Source: Pohlia nutans
Lineage: Eukaryota; Streptophyta; Bryopsida; Bryales; Mniaceae
Length of the DNA stretch: 64,000 nt
NCBI GenBank assembly: GCA_022496805.1
Contig: CM040092.1
Location: forward strand, 24,272,974 to 24,336,973
Direction of reading: 5' to 3'
Part shown: in pieces, positions 55,221 through 64,000 of the stretch
Position numbering within the stretch: the stretch's first letter is position 1
Layout: the number at the start of each line of letters is the position of its first letter
The notes under the pieces: generated by a model
The model's database searches: none
The model's input: the letters and a program-made list of their open reading frames with translations, nothing else
Told to the model about the DNA's origin: nothing
Translations under genes and position numbers: made by a program

Positions 55221-57970
55221 TTACCAATAATCACCACAAGAGCAGACGCCATCTTTGAAGTGGTGAAAGCGATTGGCATCCTTGGCCACAATCTCCTGTC
55301 CAGTCACCTTAGAGATGAACTTGGTTGCTGTATGGCAATCTGAACACACCCGAAGATTCTTGTATACACGAATTGGCTTTTCAAGAGGCGTGTGCATCAT
55401 GCCATAAGCAATAGCTAGCTTTTCACTGTGAGAGCAAAGAGCAAGTTCTTTGTTCTCCTCATCAATATTGCGCAAGACCAGCCGAGTATCAGGAATGTAA
55501 CCTTCAGCCCTTAACTTTTTGGTCAAGTTATCCAGCACAGCATAGATCTGCTTTGCTTCTGGGTGAGAGGTATCTCCTACAACAAAGCGATGAATCTTGT
55601 TATTAATCTCAATCCAGCTAATCCCTGGCTCCTTGCGAATACCTCTTTCCTGCATCATACACCGTGTTATTGACACATGATCCCACTGGCCAGCGGCAGC
55701 ATAGATGTTGGACAGGAGCACGTACGGAGAGGCACCCTCCGGTTCCAACTTAAGAACCTCTTTAGCAGCAAGTTCGCCCAACTCCACATTACCATAACTT
55801 CTACAAGAACCAAGCAGAGCTCCCCAAATAGCTGCATCTGCTTCAACTGGCATGTTATCAATAAAGAGCTTTGCTTCCTCTTAAGTTTCCTGCCCGCCCA
55901 AGAAGATCCACCATGCAACCATAATGAATCACAGTAGGTTCCATGCCATAATCCTGCATCATAACCCGAAAGAGCCGACGGCCTTCATCAACAAGGCCTG
56001 CATGACTACAGGCCGACAACACTGCCACAAATGAGTAATCATCAGGTTTCACACCATCAGCAATCAGTCTTCTAAAGACTTCCAGGGCTTCGTGTCCACG
56101 TCCATGGTCTGCAAGTCCACCAATCATAACGTTCCATGTGATGACATCACGTTCCTCCATTCTGTCAAAAACTCGTACAGCATCATCGATGCTGCCACTC
56201 TTTGCATACATGTGAATAATCGCATTAGCTACACGCATATCCGATTCCAATCCATCTGCCAGGATATGGCTGTGCACGTCCTTCACCCACTCTAACGCAC
56301 CCACACTGGCACATGCATTCAAAATGCTCAAATACGTGATTGCGTCTGGTACACAGCCCTCTCTTCGCATTCGAAGGAAACATTCATATGCCTCATGCCC
56401 ACGTCCATGGTCTGCAAGTCCACCAATCATCACGCTCCATGTGATGACATCATGCTCCTCGATTCTGTCAAAAACTCGTACAGCATCATCGATGCTGCCA
56501 CTCTTTGCATACATGTGAACAAGCGCACTCGCCAAGCGCATATCCGACTCCAATCCATCTGCCAAGATATGGCTGTGCACGTCCTTCACCCACTCTAAAG
56601 CACCCACACTTGCACATGCATTCAAAATGCTCACATACGTGATTGTGTTTGGTACACAGCCCTCTCTTTGCATTTGAAGGAAACATTCATATGCCTCATG
56701 CCCACGTCCATGGTCTGCAAGTCCACCAATCATCACGCTCCATGTGACCACATCACGTTCCTCCATTCTGTCAAAAACTCGTACAGCATCATCGATGCTG
56801 CCACTCTTCGCATACATGTGAACAAGCGCAGTCCCTACACGCACATCTGATTCAAGGCCATCGTGTCTGATGTGCGCATGAAGCTCTTTACCCCATTTCA
56901 AAGCTGCTGGACTGGCAAATCCCTTCAGGATGCTCAAATAAGTAACTTCATCTGGCTGCACACCTTCTTGGCGCATTTGATTGAAAACTTCCAGTGCATC
57001 TTTAGCACAATTGTGCTGAGCATAACCTCCAACCATGATGGTCCAACTATAAACATTCTTGTTCAGAAGTTTATCAAACACTTGGCGTGCATCCTGCAGC
57101 CTCCCACATCTGATGTACACACTCAAAAGGTTGTTCGCCACATATACATTTTGCTCCATTCCACTCTTGATGATGCAGTCATGAGCCTGCTTGGCCGCCA
57201 TAAGGTCTTTCTGCTTCAAGCACCGCCTCAAAACTTCAACAAACATGTACGAGTCTATAATGATGCCTTGTTGGAATAGATTCTCCATAACAGCAAGCGC
57301 TTCGCTCGTGGTACTTGTGCTCCAAATGTGCTTACTACCAACAGCATGAGAATGTGATGTGCCCTGAGTGACCGATTTGAGTCTTGCCTTCACCCAAGTT
57401 GGAGTTTTCCAGCCATCTAGCCACAGCGCTTCTCTTTTCACCTTATGTTTGAAGTCAGGTGATCTGGGGTTCCTCTGTAGGCACCACAACCCACCATCAA
57501 ATATGCAACATGTGACGCATATTTAAGCCCGGTTAATCTGCACCCAACACTCAACAATCAAGGACAACATTTTTTTCAACACTCCAGTGATCAGATTCCA
57601 CTCCAAAGTACACAAAGCACAATACCTATGCTTGCCTACTGCCCACATCCTTTGTACAACTATGAAATATCCACCTCACGTGTCTGATCCAAGGCTTACA
57701 TCCACTTTCTAGCATCAACCCACTGCCAGTCCTGGGATACCTTGTCAACTCTCTTGTCCCACCACTGGGAAGGATCCGCAAAGTACTCTTCCCAAAGTTC
57801 TTCAGTCCGCTCAGCTTTGTCTGAGGCAAGTGCAACACACTTCATGTCAGTCACGTTCTCTCCGGGGAAGACAAATCCCATCCACCTCATTCCACGAGAG
57901 CCTGTCACACACCTGGAGCTTCGGCACGCGTGGATGATCTTCTCCAAACCGATGATGTCGATAAACACCT
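55221..57970 (-). CDS. PPR-DYW organellar RNA-editing factor with N-terminal OSB-type PDF motif; apparent +1 frameshift
   Basis: The upstream exon ends at 57741 (WWDKRVDK, donor AAG|GTATCC) and the main exon starts at 57474 (acceptor CCTACAG). The join reads ADPSQWWDKRVDK then RNPRSPDFKHK..EALWLDGW, matching the PDF motif of plant organellar ssDNA-binding (OSB) proteins. About a dozen PPR motifs follow, including three near-identical 101-residue blocks (LESDVRVGTALVHMYAKSGS). Next come the E domain, the PG box (GIRKEPGISWIE), and a DYW deaminase with HSEK, CSDC and terminal CSCGDYW, so the zinc and catalytic signature is intact. Such proteins bind organellar transcripts and deaminate specific C to U. 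One extra A at 55881-55882 shifts the frame after GRAGNL; removing it restores EEAKLFIDNM. It is either a sequencing error or a young pseudogene. The start codon is not fixed; a presequence exon could lie at 58.3-58.7 kb. Confidence 0.75.
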
Positions 57971-60863
57971 AATTTGTCCACTACGTCCTCCATGAGGGCA
58001 CAAGAGCACGGATAACAAACGGTAGACAGGCCATGGAGACTTGAACAGTGTGTTCGCACGCACATCCTGCTCACAAAAAGCCCAACAGTTTTTCAAAAAG
58101 CACACTAGTAGCAGAGCTCAAGCACACCTTCCTATCAATACTGGGGTCAGGGTTCGGGGTTCAGTCGACCAAGTTCACGTGCTGCTACTTTGGGGAAAAT
58201 GTAACAACCTAGATATCAAGCATTGCCTTCCGAGCAAGTGCTCACCCGTGATCACCACCTTAATTGTACACAAGGCAATTTAATCAAGAAGCTGACTGAC
58301 AAATCTTTCTTTCCGCCCGCAAAGGTGTATATCCAACATAAGAAATGAGCCTCATCTTGATGCTCCGATGGTCTTTATGGCTCGCTAAGAATTTGAAAGA
58401 ATCCTCAACTTTCAACCTGAAGGCGCGACCGGAAAGAGCCCAAACCTGGAGTTGTGGAACAGCTTTATGCACAAGGTTGATCCGTTGCCGGTTTCCACAG
58501 GCGCCTCTTATTCGAAAAGAACGTCCACAAGCTTTGGATGCATGTCTTTGCTGACGAGTTGAAATAGAAGGAGGCCCCAAATATTTTGTAGAATACGAGG
58601 TGCTCGCGGTGATGGCATCAAGCGCCGACGCTGCCCGCCAGTCTGAAACCACAACTGAATGCATTTCGTTTTTCTGAAGAAACAAATCGTCAAGCGTGAG
58701 AATCCACTAGATTGGGCATCGACGTTCTACCCGAAGAGCGTACTGCAAAAAGAACACAATCACCAATTCGATAATTAGCTAAAGACAACATAAACCAGCT
58801 GTGCTACTTTGAGTTGCCCTCTACAGAAACAACCAGTCAATTCAAAATCCGTTTGGTGATTACTTGCAAACGCCACTGACAAACCTGCAACAGGGTATGA
58901 TCCAAAACACCATTCAGCAATTCAAAAATACCGACACTGTAGCTTCAGCGCGAGAATCTGATCATTGGAAACGGAAGTCCAGAGAAATGAATCAGCAACG
59001 TCACCAGCAAAGTCGACAAAAAACAAACCCTATCTCTCTACACGTTCACGACCGCTTACGCCGCTTGCAAGAAGCGCAAAGTTCACTGCCACACGAAACT
59101 GACACTCTCAACTAGATTACGTCTCATTATGAACCCTAAAAACACCAGAAACTCCCCACCAGGCAAAGCCATTCGTTGCCATTTCTACAAATTCCAATCC
59201 ACACCTTCTCCTCAACATCCACCTTAAAGCATCAAACCCCTCGCTTTCTCGCATTCAATTCCTCGCTGTCTCGCACCATAGAGTGCTCCTCTGAACCCTG
59301 TGGAAAGAAAAGCATCTGAATCAATAGTCTACACGGTGACCACCAAGTGACCGATGTGAGGTCTAATTCTGAACCTTTAATTCGAGCAGGTAGTCCCAGC
59401 AGGAAATGGGCAACACCAAAGGAGATGCGTACACCCTTAGAGCATGGCCACCGTTTTTCCAGACCGGTGGTGGGAAGGAAGTTGCAAGGACCCGTAGAAG
59501 GCCATATTCGTTAAAGTGAGACTATTCCAGAGAATTGGGACGTTTTCAACCACTCCAAGTTGCGATATCTGGTACTTTGAACTGTAATAATTTGCAGAAT
59601 TTTATACTACGATGTCGCTGTAGTTGCATGTGAACTTCCTTGAGGAGCTTGGATCCCTTATTTATCCCCCTAAGATAATAACTACGCTTTTCAATTACTT
59701 ACGAATTTTTCGTCTGCGCAGAATCGATCAATCCACCTAAGTGTGTTGGAACAGCTGAATGATATCATTGCCAAGGTCCTTGATCCTTCTCTTTCAATGT
59801 GCAACTTGATTGAAGGATTTCTACTCTATTCCTACTATGTATAGCATCACTTGTCCCGGACCCACGATAATCTTTCATTGCAATATGTACTGACATTCAT
59901 GGTCAACTACGTTATGGTCACATATGTCTGATTATGACTTTACATAGTGTATAATAATAACCTCCACAGTGATATATCTAACACTATACAAAGATAATGT
60001 CAACTTTCACTCGGATATCTATGAATCACCTCATTAAACCCCCCGTTTTGGCAATAGTTATCTAATGACTCTTGTATTCTATTCCCATTTTCACTTCATA
60101 TACAATCATTTTATATACCACATTCCGTTCTCATTCACCTCTACCTTATATTGGCCATTCATCAATCATTCAAGACTGTTCAATTTTAAAATCCAGCATG
60201 TAGAGGTGATTTCGAGTACAACACCTCCTAATTTAAGTGCGTGTTTGATTTAGAATATATTCCCCCAAGATTCACTTGAAACCTCAAACCTCATCAATTT
60301 CTCACATTCTAACCCCGTTCCCACAACCAATTCAAGTATTAATAATACGGCTTGTCCAGTAGAAGCACGTGTCTCTAAGTCCAATAGAAGTAGTGGTGGG
60401 TATTTCTAAATCTATTTTACTTTTCTCTTTTCTAAAATTTATAACGTCTAGATGCCAGGAACACTTTGAAATTGAATTGTAACACTTTGAAATAAAATTG
60501 TGTACATGAGTTATCATACCCAACTACCAAGGTATGAAGTAATTCAAGAGTGTTCATATTCACCCTAGTATTACGTTGTTCTTTTTTGTTCTACAACCCT
60601 AGTTGTACAACAGTTATCTTCTCTTCTACGATATACCATTGTCATCACTAAGTACAGTGCCCATTTCAACACTCATGCACAATTTCGCGTCATACCATCA
60701 TATATTCATGCCCTACGTACAAAGGAAATTAATGTCATGAGGAGTCAGATTTGAGCAAGAGTATATATTTTAGAACTTCATGTCTTATACACACTAGTCC
60801 CAATGTTGGAATGCTCTAAGATTGCACCGCCTATAAAGCCCATATCGTAGTGTATTTAAGATG
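57971..60863. other. Region upstream of the PPR gene, unassigned
   Basis: A minus-strand open stretch at 58284-58685 is rich in Ser, Arg and Ala and could be the presequence exon of the PPR gene, but no clear donor was found. From 59.1 to 60.86 kb only random short frames are seen. Confidence 0.3.
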
Positions 60864-62541
60864 CTACTCTCTGTCGGAAGAGCTTACTTGTTTCGGCGCA
60901 TTTGGAGATGCTTGAATGCTATATGCTATTCTAGCCAAAGCTTCTAGTATATGCCGTTTCGGAATAGTAATGGCACCACCACCACTTCCTCCTCTTGGCT
61001 TCCACGTTGTTAACACAGAAGTTGTGCTGGTCATTTGCTCTGCATACTCGACATCTTCCTCCCATTTAAAGTTTGGCAATGTGTCCCAATTCTCATATGG
61101 TGTGCATACTTTCCTTCGTCGTACACAAGGCTTATACCATTGTACTTTAATCTTCTTTTGGTTTAATCGCTATACGTTAGTATTGGATCAGAACGTGCTT
61201 CACCTAGCCAAATGAGTGCAGTGCTATCGATTGCAGGATGTACTAACATAAAACACCCTGTATGACAATTTCGACCTACCTGAAACGAAGGTCTAGGTCG
61301 CAGGCTACGAGGTCCTATATAATGCTCGTCTTCGGCGAATTCGTCACGTAGAGCACCATCAACATCGTACAGTGTCTGAACATCAAATGATTGTCTGGTT
61401 TGAGGCCAAAATCCCATGCACAAAACATCCACTGCTTCCATCTCGCTTTCCTCCAGCGCCTGTTGTACTCCACTCCAGTATTGCACAAGGGAAGAATTGT
61501 GGCGGGAAAATTTCCCTGTGGCATCAGCTTCACCCACAACCTTCCAATGTTGTATAAAGCCTTTGGCGTCGATCAATGGCGGCATAGTCCCGATACCGAC
61601 AAAAATCAGTCTTTGATACACCATAAATCAAGCGCCATGCATACATACATATCATCTTCCCTTCAAGAACACACACTCTTTTAGATGTGTTTGGTATGTA
61701 GTGAAAGTTTCTATGCACCACAAGTTTGATACTATCTTTTGATTTCGAATGAGAGTGATGCATTTCATAACGCAACGTCTCCACTATTGCATGGTTGAAT
61801 TGACTAAAGCATTGCCGCTTGCAACATGCAGTTTGTAATGTCTCAACAATTGATTGTTTCTGTACCAGACTATCTTTTCGCGACATTTCACGGGATTGTA
61901 CATGTCGCAATGATGAATACTGACGACTTCCCCTCCGATCCCCCAATTTAGCTGCTTTCATTTTAATATCTTGATTGAATTTGCGTTCATGGTCATAGAG
62001 ACTAACTCCTTCGAATAGTGTAAATTTTGTAGACCACCTACGAAGCGTGCGAGTATCCAATGAAGCACCCGCTTGTAATACTTCGCAAACCACAACTCCT
62101 ACAAACTCCTCTCATAAAGGTGATCTACCATCAATAGACTGCCATGGTTTTGCAAACTCCACATACGTTGTAGCCACACACACTCCTGGTGAGTGGACTA
62201 GCTGTACTTCCTTCTTACACCAATCATCTCTGCAAATACCTTTGCAGCTGAGGATTGACATATCTTCATCTGGAATGTGATACACCTCATCTGCATCTTC
62301 TACGTCAAAGTCAACTCCTTGTAAACCACACCGTGTATTGATCATATATGCATTTATGCAAGGACTGTATGCACACTAGAGGATAGTTACTTCAATGTTG
62401 AACGAATACAAAGTGCCCATCTAAAAACATTCAAGCCCCTCTCACTTGTCTTGCCACATTGAAAATGAGCTAAATACAGAAGCTCCACACTTGGTTCCAC
62501 ACTCTTACCACATCACTATAATCTGAATCACTATCCATCAT
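60864..62541 (-). pseudogene. Transposon-type gene with CCxxxC module, internally deleted
   Basis: Possible start MMDSDSDYSDV at 62541 with donor GTG|GTAAGA. The next frame (62345-61530) has VEDADEVYHIPDEDMSIL, a TGA at about 62110, then CCKRQCFSQFNHAIVETL, KRVCVLEGKMICMYAWRLIY and GVSKTDFCRYRDYA. This layout (CCxxxC, VxGxxVCxxAW, GVS) recalls the N-terminal module of uncharacterised transposon proteins known from plants and animals. A second frame (61624-61163) has HWKVVGEADATGKFS and CHTGCFMLVHPAID..IWLGEA. After a shift near 61170, VQWYKPC and TTWKPRGGSGGG lead to a stop at 60864. The expected catalytic middle is missing, so the element has probably lost it by deletion. Assignment is tentative. 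Confidence 0.4.
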
Positions 62542-62645
62542 TGCTCAAGGAAGCAGAGTGACGTGCCTGCACAACGCGGCCAAAAAAACAATTAGTCATA
62601 AATGAATGCCAACACATTAAGTGTTGTAAAAAATCCCCATATGAG

Positions 62646-64000
62646 TGTCAAACCTCGTTTTGTTCGGAACCGGGCAGTTAGGGCTTTTAGGGCAGTATAG
62701 GGTAGCCCTATCCGCAATAAAGGGGAGAAGTAGTGTCCATGATGACTCTTTTATTGTCTAGGAAGAAGTGGCGCTCTTGTGCGCTCTTAATTGTTCGCTA
62801 CGGAGTTAAGGATGGCGGCCGACCGGGTGGGAATCCGGATGGGGAGCCAGCGATCGGGGGACGGGCCTCGGACGGACCCGGCCTCGATCCGGGAATTGAA
62901 TTGGGCCACCTTAAATTGGGCAATTCACCATTCATTCCTCCCTGATTCTTCCACCCCTCCTCGCGCGCACACATTTGAGTTTCCGGATAGTGCTAGGGTT
63001 TTCATTTCGCGTCCGGGGATTGAGATTAGTGAGCGACCGGCAGTTGAGGAGAGAGAGAGTTCTGGAGTTAGAGAAATTGAGCGCCCGGGGAGAGCAGTCC
63101 GCATTAGGTCGGAGTTGGGGACGGACGAACACCCGGAGATTAAGCGCCGGGAAACTAGGCAGAATTTACGGGAGAGAGAGCGCCTTGAAGTTAGGCGCAG
63201 TTTACGGAAAGAGGTGCGTGCGCATCCGGGTAGAGAGAGGAGAGTACTCCAGGAGTTCAGGCGCACGTTGCGGAAGGGAGAGAGGACGCGCCCGGAGAGA
63301 GAGACGCGCCACACCCGGGGGAGTGCAGAACCACGTCCGGACGCAGCAGCGATGTCGCTCGTGGGCGGAGCCAAGATTCCGGAGAAGAGGGTGCTTCGAG
63401 GGATTCCGATGCATGCGGGAGATTTTGAGGAGCTGATCAAGGACTTGAAGACCATTGGGTGTTCGGGATTGTTTGGCAGAGTGTGGGATGTGCAGGACGC
63501 AGACATGCTGGCGGAAATCGGGGGCGGAGCAATGGAGGATGCGTTCCGGACGACCATCCGGGCGAAGTTTGGGCTGTGGACCCGGGAGCACTGGCGTGCC
63601 ACATATAACTTCCCGGATACGGAGGAGGATTTGGAAGCCGGAGGCAAGGGCGACACGGATTGGGTGAAGGATCGGTTCACCTATCTCTCGGATCACGACG
63701 GATTCAAGGTGACGGATTGCGTGGATCCCCGGGACCAGCGTCTGCTAGAGTACGTGGTGCCCATCCTCAATCCGGAGAAGCCCACCACCTTCACGGTCAC
63801 GTTGGCAAGGGGCATCCTATCTGCACTGTACCGGAGGAAGCGAATCAACTGGGCGTACCTAGTCCACCGGAACACTCAGAAGATGGCCCGGACTATGGGA
63901 AGCAAGAAGGGATGTGCCCTGGCGCCATTCCTTTACCACCTGTACGAGAAGAACCAATGTATCACGAGTACGGAGAGGAAGAGGTTGGAGACTGCTCCTA
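62646..64000 (+). mobile_element. Giant LTR of family B, 5' part, cut by the window end
   Basis: Begins TGTCAAACCTCGTTTTG and follows LTR B closely through the whole visible 1355 bp. It is on the plus strand and continues past 64000, so whether it is a solo LTR or part of a full element cannot be told here. Confidence 0.75.
62812..64000 (+). CDS. LTR-encoded protein, copy C, open to the window end
   Basis: ATG at 62812 (AGTTAAGGATGGCGGCC), preceded in frame by TAA, then 396 codons without a stop. N-terminal DLNE-like start (ELNWATLNWAIHHSFLP), an Arg/Glu-rich region (residues about 65-180, with RRSLRKEVRAHPGRERR and RRTLRKGERTRPERE), and a globular part from about 195 (HAGDFEELIKDLKTIGC, GLWTREHWRATYNFP, SDHDGFKVTDCVD, NPEKPTT, INWAYLVHRNTQK, CALAPFLYHLYEKNQC). 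It is the only copy with no visible break. Comparison with copy B shows the globular part more conserved than the charged region, as expected for a protein under constraint. No family recognised. Confidence 0.6.
   Translation, partial: MAADRVGIRMGSQRSGDGPRTDPASIRELNWATLNWAIHHSFLPDSSTPPRAHTFEFPDSARVFISRPGIEISERPAVEERESSGVREIERPGRAVRIRSELGTDEHPEIKRRETRQNLRERERLEVRRSLRKEVRAHPGRERRVLQEFRRTLRKGERTRPERETRHTRGSAEPRPDAAAMSLVGGAKIPEKRVLRGIPMHAGDFEELIKDLKTIGCSGLFGRVWDVQDADMLAEIGGGAMEDAFRTTIRAKFGLWTREHWRATYNFPDTEEDLEAGGKGDTDWVKDRFTYLSDHDGFKVTDCVDPRDQRLLEYVVPILNPEKPTTFTVTLARGILSALYRRKRINWAYLVHRNTQKMARTMGSKKGCALAPFLYHLYEKNQCITSTERKRLETAP

Overview
The window looks like nuclear DNA of a land plant, most likely a moss or another seed-free plant. 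The genes are intron-split with GT..AG junctions, and AT-rich non-coding stretches separate GC-richer transposon blocks. One gene encodes a PPR-DYW organellar RNA-editing factor whose near-identical repeats resemble those I know from moss genomes. The taxonomic placement is inference. Most of the window is transposon-derived, and three host-type genes can be read exon by exon, all on the minus strand.

Layout. 1-2552: 3' half and terminal region of a decayed MULE (Mutator-like) transposase element. 2726-9016: two host genes, a seven-exon BORCS5-like gene (3786-6605) and a two-exon gene for a small protein with a C-terminal membrane segment (7383-9016), studded with short TTAA-flanked inverted-repeat elements. 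11224-13226: a second copy of a 1.8-1.9 kb segment that carries an orphan copy of the BORCS5-like last exon. 14690-22227: two decayed paralogues of a gene combining a ParB/Srx-like domain with a beta-class amino-methyltransferase. Between them lie a 65-bp palindromic tandem array and other repeats, and a second palindrome-containing array lies at the 5' end (22246-23034). 23035-44409: a retrotransposon cluster. It holds a 4.3 kb LTR with its gag gene (plus strand), a related LTR fragment ending in a telomere-type repeat, a decayed Ty3/gypsy element (31.4-40.3 kb), and a 3.76 kb LTR with the start of its gag gene (minus strand). 44410-50300: AT-rich DNA with little recognisable content. 50302-53496: a second, more decayed MULE copy and terminal repeats, followed by degenerate telomere-like DNA. 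55221-57970: the PPR-DYW gene, preceded by an OSB-type PDF motif. 60864-62541: a decayed transposon-type gene. 62646-64000: a third long LTR, cut by the window end.

The points of most interest are these. (1) A long open reading frame lies inside the LTRs of a giant-LTR retroelement family (three long copies and one fragment) and encodes a globular domain, a charged linker and a coiled-coil-like tail. (2) A ParB-like/methyltransferase gene family is flanked by arrays that share a 12-bp palindromic core. (3) A PDF motif of the organellar ssDNA-binding (OSB) type is fused to a PPR-DYW protein. (4) A plant BORCS5-like gene ends exactly inside a TTAA element terminus. All exon models were read by eye. 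No database search or transcript evidence was available.
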